The notes below the pieces were generated by a model. The model was given only the letters and a program-made list of their open reading frames with translations, was not told where the DNA came from and searched no databases. Below, one piece after another: positions 48,515-57,277 of a DNA stretch of 64,000 nt. The DNA lies in the NCBI RefSeq assembly GCF_001421765.1, contig NZ_LMLA01000008.1, forward strand, positions 310,906 through 374,905, given 5' to 3'. Made by a program: the position numbers and the translations under genes. The number at the start of each line of letters is the position of its first letter. Within the stretch, counting starts at the first letter, position 1. Source of the stretch: Sphingomonas sp. Leaf32 (GTDB taxonomy: Bacteria > Pseudomonadota > Alphaproteobacteria > Sphingomonadales > Sphingomonadaceae).

Positions 48515-50091
48515 GCATCGTCTCGCGGCGGGGGGTGATGGCGGGCGCGGCGCTGGGGGGGGCACTCGCCGCGCTGCCCGCCGCCGGACGGGCGGCCCCT
48601 GCCCCGGTCGCCAGACGCGGGTTCGACAACCAGCGGATCGCCGATCTGGGCGACGGGCGCTTCCTCAACCCGCTGATGGCGGGCGACCATCCCGATCCGA
48701 CGATCCTGAAGGATGGTCGCGATTATTACATGACCTTCTCCACCTTCGATTCCTATCCGGGGCTGGTGATCTGGCATTCGCGCGACCTGGTGAACTGGAC
48801 CCCGCGCACGGCCGCGCTGACGACCAATATCGGATCGGTCTGGGCACCCGAGCTGACGAAGCACAAGGGGCGCTACTACCTCTACATTCCGACCAAGAAC
48901 CCGACGACCAGCTGGGTGATCTGGGCCGATCATATCGACGGGCCATGGTCGGAACCGATCGACCTGAAGCTGCCCGACCATATCGATCCGGGCCATGCGG
49001 TGGGCGAGGACGGATCGCGCTGGCTGTTCCTGTCGGGTGGCGACCGCATCCGCCTGTCCGACGACGGGCTGAAGACCATGGGCAAGGTCGAGCATGTCTA
49101 CGACCCATGGCGCTATCCCGACACATGGGACGTCGAGGGGTTCAGCCCGGAGGGGCCGAAGGTGACGCGGCGCGGCGACTGGTTCTATCTCGTCACCGCG
49201 GTGGGCGGCACGGCGGGACCGCCGACCGGGCATATGGTGATCGCCGCCCGGTCACGGTCGATCCATGGCCCGTGGGAACATCATCCCGGCAACCCGATCG
49301 TCCGCACGACCTCCACCGACGAGAAATGGTGGTCGCGCGGCCATGCGACGCTGGTCGAGGGGCCGGACGGCAGCTGGTGGTCGGTCTATCACGGCTATGA
49401 AAACGGCTATTGGACGCTGGGGCGGCAGACCTTGCTCGATCCAGTCGCATGGAGCGCCGATGGCTGGTTCCGCATGACCGGCGGCGACCTGTCGCGCCCA
49501 CTGCCCAAGCCGAAGGGCGGGCAGCCGGTGCGGCACGGCCAGCCGCTGTCCGACGACTTCGCCACGCTGGCGTTGGGTACGCGGTGGAATTTCTTTCGCC
49601 CCACGCCGGACGATCGCGCGCGGGCACGGGTGCAGGACGGTGCGCTGCTACTGGAGGCGAAGGGCACGGCGCCGTCGGACGGATCGCCGCTGCTGCTGAT
49701 CGCGGGCGATACAAGCTATCGCTTCGAATGCGACATCGAGATCGCGGCCGGCGGGACCGCCGGGCTGATCCTGTTCTACGACGACAAGCTGTATTGCGGG
49801 CTGGGGTTCGACGAACAGCGGTTCGTCACCCACCAATATGGCATCGAACGCGGCCGCCCGGCCAATCCGCATGGGGCGCGAATGCGGATGCGCGTCACCA
49901 ACGACCGGCATATCGTGTCCTTCCACACCAGCGGCGACGGCGGCGCGACGTGGCGGCGGTTCGACCGGGGGATGGAGGTATCGGGCTATCACCACAATGT
50001 CCGGGGTGGGTTCCTGATGTTGCGGCCTGGGCTGTATTCGGCAGGTGCCGGCACCGCCCGCTTCCGCGATTTCCGGTTTACCGCGCTGTAG
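48511..50091 (+). CDS. Secreted glycoside hydrolase family 43 with C-terminal DUF1349-like domain
   Basis: 526 aa from a GTG coupled to the receptor stop. The Tat-type signal is VSRRGVMAGAALGGALAAL. The five-bladed propeller has the GH43 base in GDHPDPTILKDG (D62), and later SVWAPELTKHKGRYYLYIP and DVEGFSPEGPKVT with the likely acid glutamate. The last 190 residues (from LSDDFATLALGTRW) form a beta-sandwich of the DUF1349/xylosidase C-terminal kind. GH43 enzymes release arabinose or xylose. Next to a pectate lyase and a carbohydrate receptor, an arabinan or arabinogalactan side-chain activity is most likely. Confidence 0.92.
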   Translation: MSIVSRRGVMAGAALGGALAALPAAGRAAPAPVARRGFDNQRIADLGDGRFLNPLMAGDHPDPTILKDGRDYYMTFSTFDSYPGLVIWHSRDLVNWTPRTAALTTNIGSVWAPELTKHKGRYYLYIPTKNPTTSWVIWADHIDGPWSEPIDLKLPDHIDPGHAVGEDGSRWLFLSGGDRIRLSDDGLKTMGKVEHVYDPWRYPDTWDVEGFSPEGPKVTRRGDWFYLVTAVGGTAGPPTGHMVIAARSRSIHGPWEHHPGNPIVRTTSTDEKWWSRGHATLVEGPDGSWWSVYHGYENGYWTLGRQTLLDPVAWSADGWFRMTGGDLSRPLPKPKGGQPVRHGQPLSDDFATLALGTRWNFFRPTPDDRARARVQDGALLLEAKGTAPSDGSPLLLIAGDTSYRFECDIEIAAGGTAGLILFYDDKLYCGLGFDEQRFVTHQYGIERGRPANPHGARMRMRVTNDRHIVSFHTSGDGGATWRRFDRGMEVSGYHHNVRGGFLMLRPGLYSAGAGTARFRDFRFTAL

Positions 50092-50148
50092 GGGCGATTG
50101 ACGCAGGTACGGCCTGCCCCTTTGCGCCCCCTGCTTCCGACCCACGCA

Positions 50149-50265
50149 CGTCACCCCAGCGAAGGCTGGGGTCTTTCGCGGATAGCGCGGCACGCCACCA
50201 CGGGGAGGCCCCGGCCTTCGCTGGGGCGACGGTTCGAGGCAGATGGATCGGATTCCGGGGTGACG
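50149..50265. repeat. REP-like pair before the MHS transporter
   Basis: Arms CGTCACCCCAGCGAAGGCTG (50149) and CGGCCTTCGCTGGGGCGACG (ending 50231) face each other, and a lone half unit ATTCCGGGGTGACG ends at 50265. These lie in the 260-base gap between the GH43 and transporter genes, which shows no other feature. Confidence 0.8.
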
Positions 50266-50351
50266 TATGTTTCGGGCAGCAAGGCAGTTCCCCGAATCCC
50301 GCTTGCCGCTCGTCCGATAACCCGCCACCACCGCGTACGAAGGGGATGGCG

Positions 50352-51614
50352 ATGAACGACGGCGGCACGCAGCATGGCCTTTCGCGCCGATCGATGGCCA
50401 TCGCCGCCTTTTCGACCGTCGTCGAATGGTACGACTTCACCCTGTACCTCTATCTCGCGACCTTGTTGTCGCGCGTCTTCTACGGCGGGGGCGCGACTTC
50501 GCTGGCGGTGACGCTGGGCGGGTTCGCGGTGTCCTATCTGATGCGGCCGCTGGGCGCGCTGGCGTTCGGGCAGATCGGCGACCGGTTCGGGCGGCGGCGG
50601 ATGATGCTGCTGTCGATGGCGCTGATGACCATCGCCATGCTCGGCATCGCGCTGTTGCCGACGCGCGACGCGATCGGCCCGGCGGCGGGGTGGCTGTTGC
50701 TGGCGTTGCGCTGTGTCATGGCCTTCTCGGTCGGCGGGGAATATACCGGGGTCGTCGCCTATCTCTACGAAGGGGCGCGGCCCGACCGGCGCGGGCTGGT
50801 CACGTCGTCGGCATCGGCGGCGAGCGAGGTCGGCGGATTGCTGGCGGTCGGCATTTCGGCGGCCATCGTCTCGCTGCTGTCGGCCGCGCAGCTGGAGGCA
50901 TGGGGCTGGCGCATTCCGTTCTTCATCGGGGCGGCGCTGGCCGCGACGATCGGCATCGCGCGATCGACCTTGCAGGAATCGCCCGAGTTCGAACGGCAAC
51001 AGCGGCACGGATCGGTCCCGGCCAATCCGATCGCCCATGCGCTCACCCACCACCGCGCGGCGATCGCGCGCGGCTTCGCCATCTCGGCCTTGGGGTCGAT
51101 CACCTATTATGTCGGCATCGTCTATGTGCCGTCGTTCCTGACCAGTACCGGCGCGATGGGCGAAGGTGCGGCATTGTGGCTGGCGACCGCCGCCGCGGTG
51201 ATGGTCATCGCGGTCACGCCGCTGGTCGGGCTGTTGTCCGACCATGTCGGACGCAAGCCGGTGCTGATCGCCATCTGCATCGCCGCCGCGATCCTGCCGA
51301 TGACGATGTTCGCGTGGATGGCGGGCGCAGGGTCCGCCGCGCTGATCGGGGCGCTGGTGCTGGCGGCGCTGGGCGGCGCGATGAGCGCGGTAGGCGCGGT
51401 CGCCACCGCCGAACAGCTCCCCGGCGAAGGGCGGCTGAGCGGCCTTGCGCTGGGTGCGACGGCGGCCACCGCGATCTTCGGCGGGCTGACCCCGCTCGTC
51501 TCGCACTGGCTGCTGGAATGGAGCGGATGGGTAATGGTGCCCGGTGCGATGATCGCGGTCGTCGCGCTGGCGGTGGCCCCCGCCCTGCTGACTCTTCGCG
51601 AAGGTGCGCGATAG
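50352..51614 (+). CDS. MFS transporter of the metabolite:proton symporter family (ProP/ShiA-like)
   Basis: 420 aa from MNDGGTQHGLSRRSMAIAAF. The second ATG is used because AAGGGG is 6 bases before it, whereas it directly abuts the first ATG at 50346. Twelve membrane helices are predicted. MHS signatures are VVEWYDFTLYLYLA in helix 1, FGQIGDRFGRRRMMLLSMALM in loop 2-3, FSVGGEYTGVVAYLYEGA in helix 4-5, and GLLSDHVGRKPVLIAI in loop 8-9. The family carries organic acids (citrate, shikimate, alpha-ketoglutarate, betaine). It may take up an aromatic or sugar acid. It lies between the pectin and aromatic blocks, so its assignment is open. Confidence 0.9.
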   Translation: MNDGGTQHGLSRRSMAIAAFSTVVEWYDFTLYLYLATLLSRVFYGGGATSLAVTLGGFAVSYLMRPLGALAFGQIGDRFGRRRMMLLSMALMTIAMLGIALLPTRDAIGPAAGWLLLALRCVMAFSVGGEYTGVVAYLYEGARPDRRGLVTSSASAASEVGGLLAVGISAAIVSLLSAAQLEAWGWRIPFFIGAALAATIGIARSTLQESPEFERQQRHGSVPANPIAHALTHHRAAIARGFAISALGSITYYVGIVYVPSFLTSTGAMGEGAALWLATAAAVMVIAVTPLVGLLSDHVGRKPVLIAICIAAAILPMTMFAWMAGAGSAALIGALVLAALGGAMSAVGAVATAEQLPGEGRLSGLALGATAATAIFGGLTPLVSHWLLEWSGWVMVPGAMIAVVALAVAPALLTLREGAR

Positions 51615-51681
51615 GGCACGCTGCGCCCCGATCTGCGATTTGGATTTGACGCGGTTCGCGGAACATGGCTTCGCAAGGCAC

Positions 51682-52134
51682 ATGACCGAACCGCATCCCC
51701 ATACCCGGACGCTCGGCCGGCTGGTCGGCTATCGCCTGCGTCGTGCTTCCGCCGTCTTTGCCAGCGACTTCGCCGTGACGCTAGACGGGACCGGCATCCG
51801 CCAGATCCCGATGGGCATCCTCGCCGTCGTCGCCGACAATCCGGGGATCAACCAGGGCACGGTCGGCCGCCTGCTGGGGATCAAGCGCGCCAACATGGTG
51901 CCGCTCATCAACGAACTGATCGAAGCCGGGCTGATCGTCCGCGAAACCGACCCGAACGACCGCCGAGCCTTCACCCTCGCCATGTCGGCGGAGGGTACGC
52001 AGTTGCTGACCGACTGCATCGCCCGGATCGAGGCGCATGAGGAACGGTTGCTGTCCGGGTTCACCGACGCGGAAAAGGCGACGTTGCTCGACCTGCTCGA
52101 ACGGATCGAACAGCGCGCGGTGACGACGGATTGA
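51682..52134 (+). CDS. MarR-family transcriptional regulator
   Basis: 150 aa from MTEPHPHTRTLGRLVGYRLR with AAGG upstream. The winged helix has NPGINQGTVGRLLGIKRANMVPLINELIEAGLIVRETDPNDRRAFTLAMSAEG, including the recognition helix and the DxRR wing motif. MarR proteins usually sense aromatic acids and repress catabolic or efflux genes. Between a transporter and an aromatic O-demethylase system, it could control either. The start is well supported, and upstream in-frame residues are not conserved in style. Confidence 0.9.
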   Translation: MTEPHPHTRTLGRLVGYRLRRASAVFASDFAVTLDGTGIRQIPMGILAVVADNPGINQGTVGRLLGIKRANMVPLINELIEAGLIVRETDPNDRRAFTLAMSAEGTQLLTDCIARIEAHEERLLSGFTDAEKATLLDLLERIEQRAVTTD

Positions 52135-52179
52135 CCGCGCGTCGGGGCGAATAACAGGGAACGCGCCAGTTGCCCTCAT

Positions 52180-52288
52180 CGTCACCCCGGACCTGTTCCG
52201 GGGTCCACTGGGCCGCACAAGCTGTCGATAGAGGCTCGAATCGCACCGATGGCCGCGCCGTGGACCCCGGAACAAGTCCGGGGTGACG
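52180..52288. repeat. REP-like inverted pair between marR and the ferredoxin gene
   Basis: 29-base arms at 52180-52208 and 52260-52288 (core CACCCCGGACCTGTTCC and its complement), spacer about 51 bases. It is the same family as the inner pair at 43172-43280. It lies in the convergent gap between a plus-strand regulator and the minus-strand operon, so it may also act as a terminator. Confidence 0.88.
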
Positions 52289-52313
52289 ATGGGAGTGGTT
52301 CCGCCGACCCGCC

Positions 52314-52622
52314 CTAATCCTCCGGCGCGATCTCGACCCGCATCCCGTCGAAGATCGCGATCTGACACGACAGGCGCGACCGTTCGGTACGATGCTCCGA
52401 ACCGTCGAGCAGATCATCCTCGTCCGCCTCCATCGGCGGCAGCAGGGCCAGGTCTGCTGCATCGATATAGACATGGCAGGTCGCGCACGAACAGCATCCG
52501 CCACAGATCGCGGCCAGTTCGTCGATCCCGCCGTCGCGGATGGCCTCCATCACGCTCAGGCCGGCCTGCCCGTCGATGTCGCGCACCGATCCGTCGCGGG
52601 TGGTCACGGTCAATACCGGCAT
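52314..52622 (-). CDS. [2Fe-2S] ferredoxin of the Rieske oxygenase system
   Basis: 102 aa from [20 protein letters not shown]. The ATG at 52622 is 8 bases after AAGGAG; a GTG one codon earlier is less well spaced. Cluster cysteines C40, C46, C49 and C86 follow the putidaredoxin pattern C-x5-C-x2-C...C (within [14 protein letters not shown], then RLSCQ). It carries electrons from the reductase (52622-53860) to the oxygenase (53857-54957). Its start overlaps the reductase stop. Last gene of the operon. Confidence 0.94.
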   Translation of the reverse strand: MPVLTVTTRDGSVRDIDGQAGLSVMEAIRDGGIDELAAICGGCCSCATCHVYIDAADLALLPPMEADEDDLLDGSEHRTERSRLSCQIAIFDGMRVEIAPED

Positions 52623-53860
52623 CACAGCAACTCCTTCAGCGGCACCATCGCATCGGCCAGCCGGTCGCGTGGCGGCGACGCGCCCTGTTCGACCAGCTTG
52701 CGCCCCTGCACATAATCCCGCGTGACGTTCACGCAGTCGAGCGCGATCACCCGCCCCCGCCGCAGATAGACGATCGAGAAAGCGCGCGCCGCGATGTCGC
52801 CCCGGATCACCGCATCGTCATGACCGATCGACAGGCCGACCGTCTGCAGGCGCAGGTCATATTGGTTCGACCAGAACCACGGCAGCGCGGCATGGGGCGG
52901 TGCCTCCCCGGTCGCGATCAGCGTCGCGACGGTCGTTGCCTGGTCGTTGGCGTTCTGCACGCTTTCGACCCGGATCGGCGCATCCCCGGCAAAGCGGTTC
53001 GCCTGCACCGCGCAGTCGCCGATGGCGTGGATGTCGGGCAGCGCGGTGCGGCACCACGCATCGACCGCCACGCCATTGCCGCCCGTCGCGCCAGCCGCCA
53101 GCAGCGGTTCGACCGCCGGCACGATGCCGATGCCGACGATCACCATCTCGCAGGGATGGGCGCCGCCATCGGCGGTCCGCACCGACAAGCCACCCTTTTC
53201 ACCGCGTTCGATGCAATCGACGGTGACACCAGTCCGCAGATCGACGCCCGCCGCACGGTGTTCGGCTTCGTAGAAGGCCGACAGCGGCGCGCCGGCGACC
53301 CGCGCCAGCACCCGGTCCTGCGCCTCCAGCAACGTCACCTGCCTGCCGACCTTCGTCAGCACCGCCGCCGCCTCCAACCCGATATAGCCGCCGCCGATGA
53401 TGCAGACCCGCGTCACGCCGTCCAGCCCGGCCATGATCGCATCGACATCGGCACGCGTCCGGACGCCATGCACGCCCGGCAGGTCGTGGCCGCTGCACGT
53501 CAGCTGGCGGGGGCTGCCCCCGGTCGCCCAGATCATCCGGCCATAGCCGAACGCCTCGCCGCCATCGGTTTCCACCCGGTGCGCCGCCGCATCGACCCGC
53601 ACCACCCGCCGGCCCAGCAGCAGCTCGACCGACCGTTCGGTCCAGAAGGCGGCGGGGCGGATCAGGATGCGCTCGAACGGCTTGTCCCCGGCCAGATAGT
53701 CCTTGGACAGCGGCGGGCGCTCATAGGGCAGATCCGGTTCGTCGCCGAGGATCGCGATGCTGCCGGCAAACCCCTTTTGCCGGAGCGCGATCGCCGCCTG
53801 CGCACCGCCATGGCCGCCGCCGACGATCAGCACGTCGAACCGGCGCGGCGCCACACTCAT
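52622..53860 (-). CDS. FAD-dependent ferredoxin reductase
   Basis: 412 aa. FAD motif at the N-terminus ([19 protein letters not shown]), NAD motif [17 protein letters not shown] near residue 155, and the second FAD contact [24 protein letters not shown]. It belongs to the putidaredoxin/rhodocoxin reductase family, which takes electrons from NADH. It is coupled by 4-base overlaps to the oxygenase gene upstream and the ferredoxin gene downstream, completing a three-component chain. Confidence 0.94.
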   Translation of the reverse strand: MSVAPRRFDVLIVGGGHGGAQAAIALRQKGFAGSIAILGDEPDLPYERPPLSKDYLAGDKPFERILIRPAAFWTERSVELLLGRRVVRVDAAAHRVETDGGEAFGYGRMIWATGGSPRQLTCSGHDLPGVHGVRTRADVDAIMAGLDGVTRVCIIGGGYIGLEAAAVLTKVGRQVTLLEAQDRVLARVAGAPLSAFYEAEHRAAGVDLRTGVTVDCIERGEKGGLSVRTADGGAHPCEMVIVGIGIVPAVEPLLAAGATGGNGVAVDAWCRTALPDIHAIGDCAVQANRFAGDAPIRVESVQNANDQATTVATLIATGEAPPHAALPWFWSNQYDLRLQTVGLSIGHDDAVIRGDIAARAFSIVYLRRGRVIALDCVNVTRDYVQGRKLVEQGASPPRDRLADAMVPLKELL

Positions 53861-54957
53861 TCGGCGTCGGCCTGTTCGCGCGCGATCGCCCGGTCGATCA
53901 TCAACCGCGATCGTACGCCGCCGGCATCGATGTTCAGCTTCAACAACTTGCGCTCGGGAAACTGCGTCAGGTTGCGCTGCTGCTGTTCGAGCATGTCGAG
54001 ATCCTCGGAGAAAATCTTACCCTGCCCTTCGCGGATCGTCTCGGTCAACGCCGCGTCGTCGACCGCGAACTGCCGCGCCATGCCCCAGAAATACCAGTGC
54101 GACGTTTCGGTTTCCGGCGTGATGAAGTCGACGACGATGCTCGACGCCTTGCGGTCATCAGGCGCGTCATAGCCGCCCTCCCCCTGCAGCGCGACGCCGA
54201 CCTCGATCATCACATGGCTGGGCAGGCTGAACCGGCACTTCTGCCACCGGTCGACGACCGCATCCTCGGGCAAGCCCGCACCGCGCAACGCCATCTGCCA
54301 GAAGGGCGGCGGCGACACGCCGTCCATCGTCCGGCTCGTCACGACTTCCTGCCCGGTCACCTCGGTCCTGACCGGCGCCTCGTCGATCTCCTTCTGCCCG
54401 ATGCTGCTGGCATGGACATAGGTTTCGTGGGTCAGGTCCATCAGATTGTCGATCATCAGCCGGTAATCGCACGCGATATGGAACAGCCCCCCGCCATAGG
54501 CCCAGTCGGGGCTTTCCGCCCATGGCAGCGGGTGCAGCTTGTCCGCCGACGCCTGCGCCGGATCGCCCGGCCACACCCAGATAAAGCCATAGCGTTCCAT
54601 GACCGGGAAGTTCTGCGCCGACGGAAACCTGCCGACCTGCTGCCCCGGCATGTTGTCGGGCCGCCCTTTGCAGTTCAGCGCCAGCCCGTGATAGCCGCAC
54701 ACGATCGTATCGCCGCGCACGAAGCCCAGCGACAGCGGCGCGCCGCGATGCGGGCAGAAATCCTCCAGCGCGACCACGCCGCCGCTCGTCGGGCGGAAGA
54801 ACACCATGCGCCGACCGGTGATCTGGCGCGCCAGCGGCTTGTCGGTGATTTCGGCGGCAGTCGCCGCGACGTACCAGGCGTTGACCGGCCAAGTCATGCG
54901 CGGCGCGTCGGCGGCGGCACGGGATTTGGGCGGTGCGACGAGCGTGTCGGTGGTCAT
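53857..54957 (-). CDS. Rieske non-haem iron oxygenase, vanillate/dicamba O-demethylase type
   Basis: 366 aa. The start [20 protein letters not shown] follows AGGAGCAGGAC. Rieske centre C68-x-H70...C87-x2-H90 ([16 protein letters not shown]). Mononuclear iron site with H177 and H182 in [12 protein letters not shown] and the bridging aspartate D174. The C-terminal part matches single-subunit (alpha-3) demethylases. These enzymes remove the methyl of methoxy-aromatics as formaldehyde. The ferredoxin plus separate reductase partners resemble the dicamba and DDVA demethylase systems rather than the two-component vanillate enzyme. The substrate is unproven. The divergent LysR gene is the probable regulator. 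Confidence 0.9.
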   Translation of the reverse strand: MTTDTLVAPPKSRAAADAPRMTWPVNAWYVAATAAEITDKPLARQITGRRMVFFRPTSGGVVALEDFCPHRGAPLSLGFVRGDTIVCGYHGLALNCKGRPDNMPGQQVGRFPSAQNFPVMERYGFIWVWPGDPAQASADKLHPLPWAESPDWAYGGGLFHIACDYRLMIDNLMDLTHETYVHASSIGQKEIDEAPVRTEVTGQEVVTSRTMDGVSPPPFWQMALRGAGLPEDAVVDRWQKCRFSLPSHVMIEVGVALQGEGGYDAPDDRKASSIVVDFITPETETSHWYFWGMARQFAVDDAALTETIREGQGKIFSEDLDMLEQQQRNLTQFPERKLLKLNIDAGGVRSRLMIDRAIAREQADAE

Positions 54958-55045
54958 GTCCTGCTCCTGTCCGGCCGCTGGCAGCGGCTCTCGATCACGC
55001 CGCAACGGTATCAGTCGGGATCGCCATAAGCATCGCGCATTCTGT

Positions 55046-55060
55046 TTATACCCGGTATAA
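55046..55060. promoter_or_regulatory. Perfect palindrome TTATACCCGGTATAA before the LysR gene
   Basis: Seven-base arms TTATACC / GGTATAA around one C, ending 9 bases before the LysR ATG and 86 bases from the oxygenase start. It may be the self-binding site of the LysR protein or overlap its -10 region (TATAAG). Confidence 0.5.
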
Positions 55061-55069
55061 GCCAGATAT

Positions 55070-56020
55070 ATGCCGCCGCTCGACCTCAACCTGCTGCGTG
55101 TGCTGGACGCGCTGTTCTCGCTAGGCAGCGTATCAGGCGCGGCCCGCGCGCTGGGGCTGAGCCAGCCGGGGGTCAGCATCGCGCTGCGCCGCCTGCGCGA
55201 GCATTTCGGCGACGACCTGTTCGTGCGACAGGGCGGCGCGATGGTGCCGACCGCGCTGGCAGAGGGATTGCGCGAACCGGTGCTGCGCACGCTGGCGACG
55301 ATCCAGTCGGAAATCCTGCCCGCCGGGCGGTTCGATCCCGCCCGGTCCGACCGTCGCTTCGCCATCAGCCTGTCCGATCTGGGCGACCTGGTGTTCCTGC
55401 CCGACCTGATGGCGCGGCTGCGCGAACGCGCGCCGGGTGTCACGGTGCACTCGGTCGCCGCCGACCCCGCCCAGTTGATCGACGGCATGGCGCGCGGCAC
55501 GATCGACCTCGCCATCGGCCATTTGACAGACGCCGGTTCAGCCAGCCTGTTCGAACAGACGCTGTTCGTGCAGCATTTCGTCTGCCTCGTACGCGGCGAC
55601 CATCCGACGATCGACGACACGCTGACCCTCGACCAGTTTCTCGGCCTCGACCATATCGTCGTGTCGCAGGAGGGGCGCAGCCAGGAACGCTTCGAACGAC
55701 AGGTGCGCGCCCTGGGGCTGGAGCGCCGCATCGCGCTGCATTCGCCCCATTTCATGAGCGTGCCGCTGCTGGTCGCCGGGTCGGACATGATGACCGTGGT
55801 GCCGCAGGCGGTCGGGCGCATCTATGCCCGGCTGCTGGGGCTGAAGCTCCTCCCCCTGCCCTTCACCGTACCCGGCGTGGAGTTGCGCCAGTTCTGGCAC
55901 CGGCGCGCGCATGGCGATCCGGCGGTGTCGTGGCTGCGCAAGCTGGTCGCCGAATGCTTCATCGGCCGCGATCCGACGCAGAGCCGGGACTCGGTATTCT
56001 GGTCGGACTATAGCGCGTGA
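55070..56020 (+). CDS. LysR-family transcriptional regulator next to the O-demethylase operon
   Basis: 316 aa. HTH in residues 3-62 (LDLNLLRVLDALFSLGSVSGAARALGLSQPGVSIALRRLREHFGD) and a PBP-like effector domain (RRFAISLSDLGDLVFLPDLMARL; DLAIGHLTD). The pattern is close to the NodD/LinR-type group. It is divergent from the oxygenase with a 112-base shared region, the classic arrangement for an activator. Its stop is followed by the remnant of an alpha/beta-hydrolase gene. No ribosome site is clear. Confidence 0.92.
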   Translation: MPPLDLNLLRVLDALFSLGSVSGAARALGLSQPGVSIALRRLREHFGDDLFVRQGGAMVPTALAEGLREPVLRTLATIQSEILPAGRFDPARSDRRFAISLSDLGDLVFLPDLMARLRERAPGVTVHSVAADPAQLIDGMARGTIDLAIGHLTDAGSASLFEQTLFVQHFVCLVRGDHPTIDDTLTLDQFLGLDHIVVSQEGRSQERFERQVRALGLERRIALHSPHFMSVPLLVAGSDMMTVVPQAVGRIYARLLGLKLLPLPFTVPGVELRQFWHRRAHGDPAVSWLRKLVAECFIGRDPTQSRDSVFWSDYSA

Positions 56021-56089
56021 GCGGAGCAGCCCCTGGCGCCAATCCGGCGCGAATCGCGGTGATCGGGGGGGAAAGTACGGGCGAGGGCC

Positions 56090-56260
56090 ATGGCGTTTTG
56101 CCTGATCGCGGCGGGCGTGCCGTCCGAACTGGTCGTGGCCCCCGGTGCCTTTCACGGCTTCGATGCGGTCGCGCCGGAAACCGGGCTTGCCAAGCGCTTC
56201 ACCGCCGCCAAGATCGCCGCATTGCGCCGCGCCTTCGGGGCCGATGGCGCACCGACATGA
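56090..56260 (+). pseudogene. 3' remnant of an alpha/beta-hydrolase (esterase/lipase) gene
   Basis: The frame ending at the TGA at 56258-56260 encodes LIAAGVPSELVVAPGAFHGF, then DAVAPETGLAKRFTAAKIAALRRAF. This is the C-terminal end of hormone-sensitive-lipase-type hydrolases, including the catalytic histidine in PGAFHGFD. The rest of the enzyme, with the nucleophile and oxyanion hole, is absent: upstream sequence is the LysR gene and unrelated bases. It is therefore a decayed fragment, probably left by a deletion that joined it to the LysR gene end. The start coordinate given is simply the first ATG in the frame. An intact, different hydrolase follows at 56282. Confidence 0.75.
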
Positions 56261-56281
56261 TTCTCCGACAGGATATTGCCC

Positions 56282-57277
56282 ATGGCCGCTCGTTCCCTGC
56301 CCCTCCGCGCCACCTTGCTGCTGTCGCTCGGGCTGATACCAGGTGCGCTTTTCGCGCAGGCACCCGCCGCAATGGCTGAACGCCCCGCCCCGCCCGTGGC
56401 ATGGACCAGCGCGCCGTTCGTGCCGCTATGGACCGGCACCCCGCCCGGCGGCGGCTTTCGCCGGGTCGCCGTGCCCGCCGACAGCCCCGCCACCTTCCTG
56501 CGCAACATCGACCAGCCCGGCCTGCGGCTGTTCCGCCCGGCCCATGCCAACGGCGCGTCGGTACTGGTCATCCCCGGCGGCGCGTATGACTTCCTGTCGA
56601 TCGGCAACGAGGGCGTGGAGATCGCGGAGCGGCTGAACGCGCTCGGCTATACCGTCTATGTCCTCGTCTACCGCCTGCCGGGCGAAGGGTGGGCCAACCG
56701 CTCGGACGTGCCGTTGCAGGATGCGCAGCGGGGCCTGCGCATGGTCCGCGCCGCCGCGACGAAAGACGGGCTGGACCCGCACCGGGTGGCGGTACTGGGC
56801 TTTTCGGCGGGCGGTCACCTGGCCGCGACGCTGGAAACCGACTTCGCGCAAGCCGTCTATCGGCCGACCGATGCGATCGACCGAGTCGATGCCCGTCCCG
56901 ACGCTGCCGGGTTGATCTACCCGGTGATCGCCGCCGCCCCGCCCTTCACCCACGCCCTGTCCGCCGAACGACTGCTGGGGAAGAAGCCAGGCGCGGCGGC
57001 GATCGCCCGCCGCTCTCCAGCCAGCCACGTCACCGCGACGACCCCGCCGACCTTCCTGCTGCACGCGATGGACGACGGCGCGGTGGTGCCCGACAACAGC
57101 ATGGCGATGATGGCCGCGCTGCGCCGCGCCGGCCGCCCGGTCGAAGCGCATTTCGTGGCCGAGGGCGGGCATGGCTTCGGCGTCGGATCGCCCACCCTGC
57201 CGGTCGGCCACTGGGTCGAGACGTTCGACCATTGGCTGCAGCGCATCTTTGCCACCGCAACCCCGCCGGTCGGTTGA
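56282..57277 (+). CDS. Secreted alpha/beta hydrolase (acetyl-xylan esterase/BD-FAE-like)
   Basis: 331 aa from MAARSLPLRATLLLSLGLIP with AGGA upstream; a TTG two codons earlier is less likely. The signal peptide ends at LFAQ. Fold motifs: oxyanion VLVIPGGAYDFLSIGNEG, nucleophile VLGFSAGGHLAA, acid in HAMDDGAVVPDN and histidine in EGGHGFGVG. It resembles esterases that deacetylate xylan or plant glycans in the periplasm. Between two LysR genes of the aromatic block it could instead act on aromatic esters; the sequence does not decide. Confidence 0.9.
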   Translation: MAARSLPLRATLLLSLGLIPGALFAQAPAAMAERPAPPVAWTSAPFVPLWTGTPPGGGFRRVAVPADSPATFLRNIDQPGLRLFRPAHANGASVLVIPGGAYDFLSIGNEGVEIAERLNALGYTVYVLVYRLPGEGWANRSDVPLQDAQRGLRMVRAAATKDGLDPHRVAVLGFSAGGHLAATLETDFAQAVYRPTDAIDRVDARPDAAGLIYPVIAAAPPFTHALSAERLLGKKPGAAAIARRSPASHVTATTPPTFLLHAMDDGAVVPDNSMAMMAALRRAGRPVEAHFVAEGGHGFGVGSPTLPVGHWVETFDHWLQRIFATATPPVG

